Counted from the first letter of the stretch, positions 11,345-23,960 are shown. The stretch: DNA of 64,000 nucleotides from Bidens hawaiensis (GCA_021521415.1 JAIQDT010000190.1:1116001-1180000); one strand, 5' to 3'. Notes: generated by a model not told the origin, from the sequence alone. Program-made: numbers and translations.

Positions 11345-11530
11345 GACCACCCACTATGGGGCGCGGTGGTGGTTGATGGCGGGCGCCGATGGGCGCTGAA
11401 CACATCAAGGGGCGCCCTTGGTGGTGGGGCACGGTGTATGCCCATTGTTCCAACGATCGACGCAGAAGAAGAAAATGGGTACCCCCTCCTCTACAACTCT
11501 CGCCATCTCTCACACACACATACATACATA

Positions 11531-11595
<65 letters not shown>

Positions 11596-11722
11596 ATATA
11601 AATGAGCGCCCTTGAGGCATTAAACCATAGCGGGATATTATGGTTGGGGCTTTGATGCCCCCGTCCTTACGTGACGCTGATGTAACACTTTAAAAGGGGT
11701 TCGATGCCCCCACCATAAAGAA
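11345..11722. repeat. GC-rich MITE-like segment around a (TA)n(TG)n microsatellite
   Basis: Ends are roughly inverted (ACCACCCACTATGGGG at left; CCCCCACCATAAAGAATGG at right). Both halves carry GGGCGC/GCGCCC blocks. A TA then TG microsatellite at about 11531-11596 splits it. This resembles short GC-rich MITEs, but the target-site duplication is not clear. Confidence 0.35.
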
Positions 11723-11730
11723 TGGTATAA

Positions 11731-12578
11731 GGGTATGTTTGGTTGAAAGGAATGGAATGAAGGGGGAATGGAATGGGAGAAGGAATGGAATGGACAAAGG
11801 AATGAAATGGATCATTACCATTCCTTTGCTTGTTTGGTTAACATATGAGAATGAAATGAATAATTAATTTATGTTGTTTGGTATCCGAAAAAAATTTTAG
11901 GAATGAAATAGAAATAATAAATATATTCCTATCCCAAAATATTATATTTTTACAAAAAAAAAAGCTGAAATGGTGACGGCGGTGGTAGCTCTGGAGATGA
12001 AAATGGTGGTGGCGGTGGCGAGGGGGTGGTGGTGGCGATCAGGCCACAGGGGTCGTGGTTGTGGTGGTGGTGGTGGTCAAGCGATGGTAGCATTAGTAGT
12101 GATGGCGGTGGTAGGGTGGTGATGACAGTGGTGGTGGCCAGGCAGTGATAGTGGTGGTGGCGGTTATGGTCGGGTGGTGACGGTGACAATGGTTGCCGTG
12201 GTTATGGCGACGATGGTGGCGGTGGTAGCTTTGGTGGTAAGGTGGTGGTGGTGGAGGTGGTGGCGCCGACGGTGGTGGCGACGGAGGTGGTGGTGGTGAC
12301 GGTGGCGGTGGTGGTGGTGGTCAGATGATGGTGGTAGCTATGGTAGTGGTGGTGGTGGTGATGGTGGTTGTTAGATGATGGTGTTGTTGTGAAAATAGGT
12401 TGAATGAGGGATGGAATGAAAAAAAAGAAGGGGGGGTGGGTAGGAATGGTTTTGATGGAATGGGATTCCATGTGTAATGGATGATTCCATTCCATTGTGC
12501 AACCAAACACCTCTTATTTCATTCCTACGTAATGAATCATTCCATTCCGCATGTCATTACTGCATAACAAACGCTACC
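11731..12578. mobile_element. Tourist-like (PIF/Harbinger) MITE with TAA target duplication
   Basis: The element starts GGGTATGTTTGGTT and its other end, read inverted, is GGTAGCGTTTGTTA. Each side is flanked by TAA (11728-11730 and 12579-12581). A G-N-TGTTTGGTT-like end with a 3-bp TNA duplication is characteristic of Tourist MITEs mobilised by PIF/Harbinger transposases. Subterminal runs rich in GGAATGG/CCATTCC are also inverted (11750-11830 and 12430-12560). The core (about 11970-12375) is an expanded GGT/GTG-type trinucleotide repeat, which makes this copy unusually long. The glycine- or histidine-rich reading frames in that core are artefacts of the repeat. Confidence 0.8.
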
Positions 12579-12790
12579 TAAGTGTGTTGGTATACATACC
12601 AATTTCATGAGTGAAATAGTAACCATATTTTTTTATTTGTTTCATTAAAGTCATTCAAACTATGATTGTTTTATTTGGGGTTGGTTTTCTCGACTTTGTC
12701 TTTTGGTTTTGAATTTATATTGTAAATAAAAGGTTAGGTCAACATATTATGAATACATCTTTCTATTAATTCTTAAGTAATAATTAAATA

Positions 12791-13039
12791 CTCTCTTTGT
12801 CCCGGTCAAATGTCTTAGTTTGAAAAACACAAATTTTAAGGTAGATTAAATTAGTGTTTTCTTTGCTTACCAAATGACAATAATATCCTTAAAATTGGGT
12901 CCACCAATATTGTTTATTAATGTTAATTGTATGCGTTTAAGCATAAACTTGGAAATTGACTAATAAATTTTGAAAGTGGACATTTGTAATGGAACAAATA
13001 AAAAATGAAATGCGGACACTTTTAATGGGACGGAGGAGG
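12791..13039. mobile_element. Stowaway-like (Tc1/mariner) MITE with TA target duplication
   Basis: The left end is CTCTCTTTGTCCC and the right end, inverted, is CCTCCTCCGTCCC. The Stowaway consensus is CTCCCTCCGTCCC, with a TA duplication. TA is present at 12789-12790 and 13040-13041. The length of 249 bp and the AT-rich core fit the family. Confidence 0.9.
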
Positions 13040-13045
13040 TACTAA

Positions 13046-14740
13046 CTAGTTTCTACACCCGTACTACGGGGTTGTTTTACATTGATTGCTTATAATATTT
13101 AGATATTTTTTTGAATTTTAATTTTATTTGTTGTAAAGAAATTAATAATATACCTATGATTTGATAGTGAAAGATTTTCACAAATAAATGAAATGTTATA
13201 AGCCAGTTTAATAGCTATTTAGATTTGGTAACACCCATGAATCGCTTAGTTTTTTCACTATAAAAATTGTTTCTTAGTTATAAGTAATATATTTTTTTAA
13301 GTCAGATACTAATTTTTAGTATATCTCTATTTTATAGGATTTTTATATCAAATATTTGGTGAGATAAAGTTTCAATTTAATGAGTTTTATAACCCGTTTA
13401 AGAGCTATCTATTTGGGTTTGGTGTGACTCATACCCGTAAATTCGGGTCAAATGCCTGAGAAACCTCCATTAACATATAAAGCAATTTGTTAGCTTGAGA
13501 GAATATGAAAAGGTTTCGCTTATATATAACTAGCTTTTATCCCCCCATTTTACAGGGGTTTTACATTACTCGTTTATAATATTTGTATATTTTTTTGGAT
13601 TTTAATTTTATTTATTATAAGGTAGTTAATAATATACTTTGGGTTTGATGATAAAAAGATTTTACAAAAAAATGAGATGTTATAACCCGAATTAAAATTT
13701 ATCTGGGTTTAGTGAGACCCAAAACCCGCTCATTTTTTAGACTATAAAATTGTTTCTTAATTATAAATAATATTTAAAAAAAATTCATATATTAGTTTTT
13801 GGCTGGGAGATCAATTTTTAATTTAGTGAGATGTTATATCTCGTTTATGGAATATCTGAGTTTGGTGAGATCCATACCCGTAAATTTGGGTCAAATGCAT
13901 GAGAAATCTCCATTTATAAATAATGAAATTTGATGGCTTGAGAGAATGTATGGAGCAACCAGAGAGCTTTTAAAGTTCCGTATTACGGGGATTTTACATT
14001 ACTCGTTTATAATATTTATATATTTTTTGAAATTTAATTTTATTTAATATACAAAAGTTAATAATATACTTAGTATTTGATAATGAAATAGTTTTACAAA
14101 TAAATGAGATGTTATAACCCAGTGTAAAAGCTATTTGGGTTTAATGAGACCCATAACCCATTTATTTTTTTACTATAAAGTTGTTTTTTTAATTATAAAT
14201 AACATATATCTTTTTTTTAAATCATATATTAATTTTTAGTATATCTCTATTTTATAGGATTTTCATATTAGATTTATATTATTCGTTTATAATAATTATA
14301 TATTTTTCTATTTTAATATTTTTTATTGTAAGAAAGTTGATAATATGCTTAGGATTTGATGTAAAAGGGTTTCGCAGATAAATGAGATGTTATAACCTGG
14401 CTTAAAAGTTAACTGGGTTTGGTGAGACCCAAGACCCGCTTAATTTTTTTACTATAAATTTTTTCTTAATTATAAATAATATCTTTTTAAAAAATATCAT
14501 ATATTACATTTTGGTATATCTCTGTTTTATATGATTTTTACATCAAAATGATGAGATTTATTTTTAATTTAGTGATATTTTATAACCCGTTTAAGGGCTA
14601 TCAGGGTTTGATAATACCAATACCCGTGAATTCGGGTCAAATGAATGAGAAACCTCCATTTAAAAATCAAGCAATCTAGTGGCTTCCATAAAAGGGAGGA
14701 GCGACCACATCGCGTATTTTTAAGCTTTCGTTTATATAGA
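13046..14740 (-). mobile_element. Non-autonomous Helitron cluster (four or so degenerate units)
   Basis: On minus, two units end in a small hairpin followed by CTAG: the palindrome CCCGTAGTACGGG then 8 bases and CTAG (13046-13070), and CCCC...GGGG then CTAG (13530-13558). A third unit near 13975 has the palindrome CCGTAATACGG but not CTAG. The right edge reads, on minus, A then TCTATATAAACGAAAG, a plausible Helitron 5' end. Units share blocks such as ACTCGTTTATAATATTT, GAGATGTTATAACCC, TTTTTAGTATATCTCT and GGGTCAAATGCATGAGAAA. There is no RepHel gene. Unit borders are approximate. Confidence 0.65.
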
Positions 14741-14970
14741 TTATAGATAGATAGATTAATATTAAGATATAATATACTTTGGTTACACTAACGCTAAATT
14801 TATCAAATTCTTGTAAATAACTTAAAATTCTATGTTAAATATGAAATTCAATATATTCAGTTTGGTTCTTTTTTAATCATTATAAACTGAAACCAACCAA
14901 ACCAAAACTTATCAAATTTATAAAATCTCTCTTTCTACTCTATACTTCTTCACAACAACTTTCCTATAAA

Positions 14971-16406
14971 ATGGATTCTACATATTCTATATAAAATTGG
15001 TTTTTCGGGCCCGACCAACAAGCCGAAGATGCGGCGGAGGAAGAGGCGGTTACGAGTACGGTTTTGCTCGCGACAACTTATATGAGTTCTGTTACGATTG
15101 CGATTAGCTCTCCACCCCCCCCCCCCCCGTTTCAAAAAGAGCATATATCGAGCGAGATCGTACCGAAGCCAACAACCGGTTGATGGCGGATTACTTCCGC
15201 GACTCGGCGAGATACAAGAACCTGAAGACCTTTAGGCGTAGTTTTCGGATGTCTAAAAATTTATTTATGCGCATCACCAATGATTTGGAGCGTGAGCTTG
15301 ATTACTTTAAGCAAAAGTCGGATGCTCGAGGGACGCTAAGATTCACGGCTATTCAGAAGGTTACGTCAGCCGTACGCGTGCTCGCCTACGGAAACACGAC
15401 CAACATCAATGACGAGTATTTAAAGATGACCGATAAAACAACTCGGGACACCTTGGAGTATTTTTGTTACGGTACGTTTCGTTTTTTTAAATAGTTATAT
15501 CACTTGTTTACTTTAATCGTTTTTTTATAAAAGTTGTGTAAAATATAGGAATATTGAAACTATATGGACCACATTATCTGAGAGCCCAACTGGAACGATC
15601 TACAACGTCTTTACGAGGCACATACAAGGGTGCATGGTTTACTCGAAATGATAAGGAGTGCAGATTGCATGCATTGGGAATGGACAAAATTGTCCAACTG
15701 CATGGCGAGGTCAATACACACGAGGTGACCAAAAGGGACCAACGGTCAGCCTTCAAGCGATTGCTTCATACGACCTTTGGATTTGGTCGGCATTCTTTGG
15801 TGTTCCCCGTTTCAACAATGACATAACCGTCATAGAGCAGTCTCTTGTGATGGAGAGTTACATATCTGGGATCGTTCCCCTAGCTACGTTTTGGGCTAAT
15901 GATAACTTCTACCATCATGGGTACTATCTGGGTGATGGAATATATCCAGAGTATGCGATAATTATTAAAACATTCAGAGACCCGATGGATGAAAAAGACA
16001 GTATTTTATGAAAGTGAAAGAGTCTGCAAGAAAGGATATCGAGAGGTGTTTTGGTATTCTTCAACAACGATGACATTTTGTTAAAAATCCTTGTCGTCTA
16101 TGGTCTTTAGAAAGAATGAAATGTGCTATGTATGCGTGCATCATAATGCATAACATGATCATCTTGGATGAGGGAAGAGTAATATGATATACTTTCATAC
16201 CAGACCCGGATCCACCACAAACTCCAGCAAGTATGGAGCAAAAACTCGAAAACTCAGATTTCGTGCGGTCAAAAGAGATACATGACGCACTAAAGGGGGA
16301 TTTGGTTCAACATCTTTAGATGAATCGGCGTTGGCCTAGTAAAAACGAGAATCAAAACGAGGGCAACAATGAAGACGATGATAAAGACGACAACGACGAC
16401 GAGTAG
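14971..16406 (+). pseudogene. PIF/Harbinger transposase (ALP1/HARBI1-like), broken
   Basis: The encoded nuclease would cut and paste PIF/Harbinger DNA elements. Start chosen at ATG 14971, in frame with FFGPDQQAEDAAEEEA after one TAA stop; a C-run at about 15112-15128 joins this to ERDRTEANN and MADYFRDSARYKN. Then come FRRSFRMSKNLFMRI, VRVLAYGNTT and DEYLKM. A canonical intron, GT at 15472 to AG at 15548 (77 bp), splits a glycine codon between YFCY and ILKLYG. After it: NDLQRLYEAH, SADCMHWEW (first D), TRGDQKGPT, DLWIWSAFFG, NNDITV (second D), YYLGDGIYPE, ARKDIERCFG (E), and AMYACIIMHNMI. The family's full DDE core is thus present, but two frameshifts (near 15582 and 15695) and several stops break it. 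The tail is acidic. No second, MYB-like gene was seen. Confidence 0.93.
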
Positions 16407-16499
16407 TTTTTTAAATTTTAATGTAATAGTTATTTAATAAAATATTATTGTTATTGATTATTCTTAATAAAAAATTAAAAAAACAAAAAAATGTACAAG

Positions 16500-16640
16500 T
16501 GACTGGACGCCACGTGACGCATAATGCCTGGGGGTGAGGTTTTATAACTACACCATGTTTTTGTAAAAACCATTACTTTAACTATGCGCCACGTGACGCA
16601 TAATGTCTGGGAATAAGGCTTTATGTCTACACATGATCTA
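16500..16640. repeat. Imperfect ~80-bp direct repeat 3' of the Harbinger gene
   Basis: GCCACGTGACGCATAATG occurs at about 16509 and again at about 16589, each followed by a similar GG-TTTAT-ACTACAC block. It may be the subterminal part of the Harbinger element. I could not identify the TIR or its partner near 14750-14950. Confidence 0.45.
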
Positions 16641-17814
16641 AACTTAGACTTGTTTTCTTTTTCTTTTTTCCCTTTTAGAAATTTTAAAATATATTTGTAT
16701 TTCGCTTCTTCAAGTCTCGAAAGATAATTTTTATGTAAACTTCAGCATATTGTATATTCTTTATTTATACATCATCAAACAATTTTCTACCTACAAGTCA
16801 AGAAATTTGCAGCCTAATCCGAAATTATTAATTACTACTAACTAGGCTCCCAACTAAAGAAAAAAAAAGCGTGTTTGATAGAAGAGAAAATATCATAAAA
16901 TACTAACAAAGTTTTAAAAGTGCTTTAATTAGGTTATTTATGTATTTTTTCCTCAAATCAGATCACTAAATATTCATATAAACCCTCACCGAATTTTTTG
17001 TGCATCAAGAAAGAAATGAAGGATAAGATATAGGGGTCGGGATTTGCAATATATGTAATTATATTTAATATTTTTTAAAAAAACACGTTAATTGTATTAA
17101 ACTTAAAAATAAAAAATATAATTCATGTCGCCACTTATATTAACATCGAAAAAAAGATAATAAGATTTCCTACGTAAAACAAAACAGAAAAATGCTAAAA
17201 AAACATGTTAAAACTTATTGTTTAAATAAATTATGAAGTTGAGTGACTTAATTAGAACATGTTTATCGTTCTACTATTTGATGTTTTCTTAATAATATAA
17301 CTAAAAAGAACACTTAATGTGTATAATTGAATGGTCATGAATTAGTGGTATAATTAACGATACTTGTTCATACACGTTTAAGTACACGTATTAGTTTCTT
17401 GTTTAATGACATTATAAACCAAAATATGCATACAAATATTAATTTAGAAAAAAGAGATTTCGTTCCGTAAAGTTATTATTAAATATTTTTCTAATTTTGA
17501 AAGGGGGTTTTCCTTTTAGACCGACCAGGGTAATTGTATTTTTAGTTTTTGATGATTTAGTATCCTATTCTTGAAATGGGTTCCCGAATTAAAATCTTTA
17601 GAATAATAAAAGTAAGAATAGCTCTATCCAAGTTATTTATTCAGTCCTCTATTTTGATATAATACAACTAGTATCCAAGACTCTGAACCATTGAACCGAG
17701 CACAAATATGAAGGTAAACACGTTGAACCATCTACGTATGTTAACTAGCAAAAAATAGATAGATCATAAAACATAAAAAGTAAGCGACGGGCCATTAAAC
17801 CGCACACCATGTCA
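16641..17814. other. AT-rich intergenic DNA, no gene recognised
   Basis: No coding region, repeat unit or element end that I can support. Confidence 0.5.
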
Positions 17815-17841
17815 TGTAATATATAGGAGTGGCTGCATGCA

Positions 17842-18118
17842 TCCTTTTCAGAATTTGGTTGTTATAAAGTATGTGAATGGGCAACAAAAGACTATGAAGC
17901 CAAGATCAATATTGGAATCAAATGATCTTTATCTTTTAAGATATTTGGATCAGTTGAAGCTTTCGAATGAAAGAAAACACATGGCACAATTTTGATTTGG
18001 AAGAGGAGGTCGGTGAGAAGGTTAAATGGCTTTTAGAGTGTCAAAACTATGAATCCGATTTTGATGATCTTCATAGTTCCTTTGAATTTGATGTTGAAGT
18101 TTAAGGTAACAGTTAATA
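17842..18118 (+). pseudogene. Possible captured gene fragment, unidentified
   Basis: Just inside the left edge of the insertion, a pyrimidine run ending in CAG (acceptor-like) leads into a readable stretch. After a frame change it codes for HNFDLEEEVGEKVKWLLE, CQNYESDFDDLHSS and FEFDVEV before a TAA at about 18104. The peptide is acidic. I do not recognise the family. The T-rich sequence up to about 18660 contains several GTAAGT- and CAG-like sites, as if introns and a 3' UTR of the same gene were taken. Gene fragments at Helitron ends are well known; the assignment here is inference. Confidence 0.35.
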
Positions 18119-18803
18119 AATAATGTGTTTATTTACTTAATTAGTTGAATTCTTTAGTTTATTGGTTACAATGTTTAGTTGTTTATGTTATTACATTAAT
18201 ATATGAAAACGTACAATAAACTGTTAAAATCGCTTTTTTGTTGTCGTAGGTTGTGATGCCAGTTTGTTTTTTGTTGGATTGTTGATGAAGGTGATAGTTG
18301 GTAAGTTTACCTAACATGTTTTATATCTTCTTTTGTTTTAGTGTTTATGGTTAGTATAATTATTTCAATAATATGATAGTTTCAAAAGTCTATAAAATTA
18401 TAAATAGGCAGTTTTATTTATTTTGTTATCTATATAAACTTGTGTTACATATTAACATTTTGTGTGTGCTACAACAAAAGTAAATTACATATTTATGTTT
18501 ACATGAAGTCTTTATGATATATGTTAGTCACATTTGAGTTAAATAGTTAATAAACTTCCATATTTTGTTTTTTCTTTTTCAGGTTTTAGGTATTGATAAT
18601 TTTGTATGAAGTTGCAAATTTTGGGTATCATGTTTGTGTAGCAACGTTAACATCTAATTAGTTGTAATCACTTTTATATACTATAAACTTAAGTTTTTTG
18701 TAATTATTAACTGTTTATGTAGACTATCTTATTATCTATATCTCCAACATAGATAAATATTATATCTTTTGGGTTATAAATTTGATAATATATTATGGTT
18801 GTT

Positions 18804-18870
<67 letters not shown>
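18804..18870. repeat. (TA)n microsatellite
   Basis: A long TA tract, briefly interrupted, directly left of the 18871 TIR element. Confidence 0.95.
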
Positions 18871-18874
<4 letters not shown>

Positions 18875-19266
18875 GGATCTAGAGAGAACTCTTCCAAATG
18901 AGAGAACTAGAGAACTTCATTATATCAATTAATTTCACTTAATCAAAAGTGAAAATAAACGAGAATAAAAATCAAAATACGTTTTATATATAAAAGGGCA
19001 AATAAGGTATTAAAAATACATCACATCCCCCCTCAAAAATATCGCTCTCTCTCTTTCCAGAAATCACACCATCATCCAGTCCAGAGACCTAGGGTTTCTT
19101 CATATCTCCTGCAAAAATTCGTCCGATTCCAAGCGAAAAACGGCCTATTACACCGAAGAACACCATCAGGTAATCATCTGTGCAAGTTATTATCACACTA
19201 TCGTTCATATTACAGTGAATCAACTAAAAAAAATAGCCGATTCTCTGTTTTTGTGTTTTGTTTTTG

Positions 19267-20040
19267 TAAATCGAGTAACAATATGTTGATACTAGCTCGT
19301 ATATGTCTGACTCCACATATGTAGTACATGAATTATTGGTATATTACACATAACCAAAGCAACATTGTTGTTATTATGCGTTTCGGTTGTAAATTAAACG
19401 TTATTGTGTGTCTACCAGTTCACATATGCAATATCACCAGAGTTTGTGTTTATTTTTGTAAATCGAGTAACAATATATTGATACTAGCTCGTATATGTCT
19501 GATTGCACATATGTAGTACATGAATTATCGGTATATTACACATAGCCGAAGCAATATATGTTGTTATTGTGCGTTTCAGTTGTAAATTAAATGTTAATGT
19601 GTGTATTACATCGATACTCTGTTTTTAACGAATAACAACATATTGTTGATGAACGTTAATTACATTGATTGTTGATGAAAGTTATGGGTGAAGTGTATAT
19701 GTAGCATCACACATTCATATTTTGTGTGTCTACCGGTTCACATATGCAATATCACCTAAGTTTGTGTTAATTTTGGTAAATCGAGTAACAATATGTTGAT
19801 ACTAGCTCGTATATGTCTGATTGCACATATGTAGTACATGATTTATCGGTATATTACACATATCCAAAGCAATATGTGTTGTTATTATGCGTTTCGGTTG
19901 TAAATTAAATGTTAATGTGTGTATTACATCGATACTATATTTTTAACGAATAACAACATATCGTTGATGAACGTTAATTACATTGATTGTTGATGAATGT
20001 TATGGGTGATGTGTATATGTAGTATCACACATTCATATTT
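19267..20040. repeat. Direct repeat array (units of 192 and 318 bp)
   Basis: Units begin at 19267, 19459 and 19777 with TAAATCGAGTAACAATAT followed by TTGATACTAGCTCGTATATG. The first unit lacks the second half present in the others (TACATCGATACT, then AACGAATAACAACATAT and GTTGATGAACGTTAATTAC). Confidence 0.85.
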
Positions 20041-20261
20041 GGTTAGGTATCTTACGTGATCAATCGAATATTACTTATGTGTAGTACGTAAATGTTGTAT
20101 CTTATTGCATATTTTGGTATATATATTTCATATATGTAGTGTTAAGTGTAGTATTGTTAATGTGACTGCATATGTTTACTTTGTATATGTGTAAATGAAC
20201 TTGTTTTATTTTTTTCTTTTTTTGTGCTTAATTGATCAATATAGGCTTAATTGATCGTTTG

Positions 20262-20320
20262 ATTAAGTATGCCCTCCAACTGTTTGATGAAATGTCTGAA
20301 GGAACTCGTTTTGGTAGTTA
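20262..20320 (+). pseudogene. PPR-like exon fragment (left arm)
   Basis: After an acceptor-like AATATAG, the plus strand codes for YALQLFDEMSEGTRFG. ALQLFDEM is the typical first-helix signature of pentatricopeptide repeat proteins, RNA-binding proteins of plant organelles. The same DNA (CCCTCCAACTGTTTGATGAA) lies inverted at about 23132-23165, where it codes on minus for NALQLFDEMSK. Each fragment is only about 20 codons, so this is suggestive, not proof. Confidence 0.4.
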
Positions 20321-23129
20321 TATACTTGCTCAATTATTTTTGCAAAAATTTTGTTTTAAGACTTTAAGCTACTTACTTGAATAAACCTTATAATTGGTAA
20401 TTGAATCATAATCCGATATCATGTTAACTTTTCTTCATAGCTATTATAACTACACTTTGCTAAATATTTGTACATTGTTTAATATTATGACATTGCATAT
20501 ATTATATAGTCTATAGACACGAAAACAACAAGTGGTTAAAAAATAAGTAGAAAGCAAAATAAAGGAAGTTATTGGACAATGAAGACGAGGTTTATTCAAA
20601 AAAACAATGGTGAAAATAACAGTTTTGATGGTTTGGTATAGATATTTTATTACATATAATGCATATTGTATTGTGATTGCATACGTTCATATTAACGACC
20701 TTACGTATATTTCACAGACACAAATACCACAAAGACTATGGAAATGGATAAAACAACACTAGTGAACAAGATTTAAGCTTGAGTAGCTTGGGGAGGAAAA
20801 TGATGATGAAGAGGACCGATTTAGAGTATATGATCTATATAAGTCATATGTAGTGTTGAACTATTACAAATATGCAACATTGACGTGTTACATATATGCA
20901 ACAATGATGCATACATATATACAGTGTTGATGTGGTACAAGATAACATACTTCAATTTATATTTTAGTTATATCGCATATATGTAGTGCTGAAAGTGGTA
21001 ATGTTGGTGTAATTGTATATGTTTAGTTATACTCCATATGTGTAATATGTATCTTTGAACTTAACAATGTCAACGTAGCCACATATATTTATTAGTAATG
21101 CATATACGTAGTGTATCTAAAAATTGTGAGAATAATGTTAATGCAACATGTGTTAAGGTATGCTACATATATACTGTATTTCCATTACATATATTATTTT
21201 AAAGCACTATTATATGTTTGTATTAGATGTTTTACGTATACGTAGTACTATTAGTACTGCTATGTTGTATATATGCGGCACTATTGTATTGCATATATGC
21301 AGTACTATTATATTACATATATGTAGTATTACATTATTACATATACGAATCACATGCACAATACATATAAACACAGACTGTTTATTTAGTTTATAACCGG
21401 GTGAGGATGATCTGACGTCAAGGAAGTGAACAAAAAGGAATGAAACAAAAAAACAAAATGTGTTATACGGGTCACACCCGCCAAACTCGTAACCGCCAAA
21501 CCAGTTTAACAAACCATATTTCATATATGGTCCAATTCCAGTTTTGAAAATTCATTATAAACAAGAAACAGTTTGGGCCAGGTTGTAAACCAGCGAAACT
21601 GTGAAACTCCTACTGCTGCATATAATCGCATTCACCTAGAGATACAGTTTGTATATAAACCGGTTCCACAAATCTTATTATGCAAACCAATTATTCATTT
21701 AGTTTGCAGGTTAGAAGCAGGTTGGTGGTCCATTTCATGCAAACCATTCATGTAACATTTGTGCAAACTACTTATATATTGTTAGTCAACCCTCAAACCA
21801 TTTTATGGATAAAGAAATTTTTTATTGGTTGTACTGTTTCTGAAGCTGCAGCAATGAATTCTCACAATTAATTAACAATATTTGAAATACATCATATAAC
21901 TTTCTTATGAGTATGCACAACAAACCATATTTATGCCACATTTTAAATTTCCCATAGTTTGTCAAAAAACCGGTTATTGTGTAAAGTGGTTCCACGAATC
22001 CCGTTTAAAAACGCAATTTAAAAAACTCAATTGGCTTCAGATTGGTGGTGTATAGTAGACCTGTGATACCTGCCAACTCGTGCCTTAGAAACCATTTCAA
22101 AACATGGACATTGTAGATGGTCCGGGTTTGATTCAGGTCTTACCCGTTGCAATCTCCTATATAGGACAGTATAATTTTGGAACCATCACTAAACACACAG
22201 TATTCAAAACTAAATATATTAAAATAACAATAATGACCAAAGCATTCAAACCCAATGTATTTTTCGTGTACAATTATTTAAATAAAAAAAATTAGTCCTC
22301 ATCAACAATCAACCACATCTATTTCTTGCTCACGCATCTTCGTGCCTGAATGCCTTATTTATGTGTACGCTCGTTACTTGATGGTGTAGAGTTTGCACTG
22401 TGGTGTAGCAGTTTGCCAAAAAGGATGACAGTAATGGTAATTTCATATACTCGGGAACAAAACTTTACCCGTATAAAGCTCAAACCGGTAGGCCACACGA
22501 TCATAAATAATCTACAAAACTGCATAGTACAATATTTGAATAGTCAACAAGCTGCAGATATGTATTTTTTTATTACAACGTATATGTAATATCAGCAGCA
22601 TTACATATATATGTAATACTTAGCATTACACATTTACAATACTCGGTATGACACATTAGTAATACATGTGTTATATATACGTAATAGTTAATAATATGGG
22701 TGAATGTAACTAGTGTTGGACCGTAAAACCCGATAACCCAAATAGAAAAGACCGAAATCCGAATCTGCAATATGACATTTGGTTCATGGTCAGGTCATGT
22801 TTCCTTTATATTTTGGTTTCGAGGCGGGTATTAGGCATGGACATGGGTTTCCAGAATTTTTCATGCTCGACCCGAATTTGTAATCAAATGTATAAAGAGC
22901 ATTTATGATTTTACCGTATTTGCTGGCATGCTGATCTCGTTCCTTCCTTTTAGGCTTTGACATATTAAAAATGTGAGTGGATCATTATCATGGTACTTCT
23001 ATACCAATCAATATAACAAAAGCCAAAAAGCATAAGCAAGAATCAAAGTTCAAACATACAACATATTTTGTTTAAGAGCATCATTAATCATCTATTTGCT
23101 TCAGTGATTTTCAACTAATTTTCTTTTAG

Positions 23130-23190
23130 ACATTTCATCAAACAGTTGGAGGGCATTCTCAATCAAACAAATGATTTAGCCTACGTTGAT
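23130..23190 (-). pseudogene. PPR-like exon fragment (right arm, inverted copy)
   Basis: Minus-strand counterpart of the fragment at 20262. It shares CCCTCCAACTGTTTGATGAA and ATGTCT, and upstream words such as ATCAA-TAGGCT-AAT and GTTTGATT. The pair gives the 5 kb element a partly foldback layout. Confidence 0.4.
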
Positions 23191-23960
23191 CTTTTAATCA
23201 CAAAAATTGAAAGCCCGTATTGTAGTAATCAATTAAATAAGAAGAATCAAGATCCAAATTTAACATATATTTCAAAATCGCAAAAAAACAAATGAATCCC
23301 CTACTAAATAAGTAAATACTGCACATGTGTGATACTCAGTATCACACATACGTAATACATGTATTACACATGTTGTCCATTTACCTAATCATGTATGCAA
23401 TTCATTTATTAATACATGTGTGTAATGAAAGTATTACATATATGTAATACATGATTTCACATCGTAAAACTTAATCCAGGTCAAATTGAGTGCCCTGTCA
23501 TCCAAATTCCAGAAGAACTCATTATTAACAATCGATTGTCTATTAATCATGTTGTAACTCACGAGTAATCTGTTAAACTATCGATTTAATACATGTAACA
23601 AGCAGATTATCAATCAATTGATTAAAGTAAAAAAATCAAAAAGAAAATAGATATCCTAATTGAAATACCTGCAACTGACCTGTTGAACGATTGAAATAAT
23701 CGATGATTAGGGTTATGAACAATCGAGTTATCACGATTTGCGATTTTCTAGTGTTAACTTCTATGGAAAGATGATTTGTGTCAACATCGTTTCATATGGA
23801 GGCCGAAGAGTCCGTCAAACAGGGAAGCAACGCTTAATGTTCTTTATTAGAGGCAATTTACAGTTATAACCCTATAGTTAGGAGTTCCTTGGTTCTCTCC
23901 TTAATAAGGAGTCCTCTCTTGATCCTCTCCCTATATATATATATATACATATATATATAT

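Larger units (their letters stand above)
18871..23931. mobile_element. Large (~5 kb) TIR element in a (TA)n tract, superfamily unknown
   Basis: The ends are inverted: AGGATCTAGAGAGAACTC at left and, read inverted, AGGATCAAGAGAGGACTC at right, each followed by a second GAGAGAAC block. TA repeats flank both ends. The interior is AT-rich. It holds a direct-repeat block (19267-20040), many near-palindromic CATATATG-type words (about 19300-23460), and an inverted pair of PPR-like exon fragments (near 20270 and 23140). No transposase was found, so it would be non-autonomous. The ends resemble those of the 535-bp MITE at 23961-24495. Confidence 0.6.

Noticed and set aside
11950..12510. Histidine/threonine/proline-rich minus-strand frames
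   Set aside because: They are translations of the GGT-type repeat in the core of a Tourist-like MITE.
21210..21524. Minus-strand frame of 104 codons with ICN repeats
   Set aside because: It translates the CATATATG-type words of the 5 kb element; no independent evidence of a gene.
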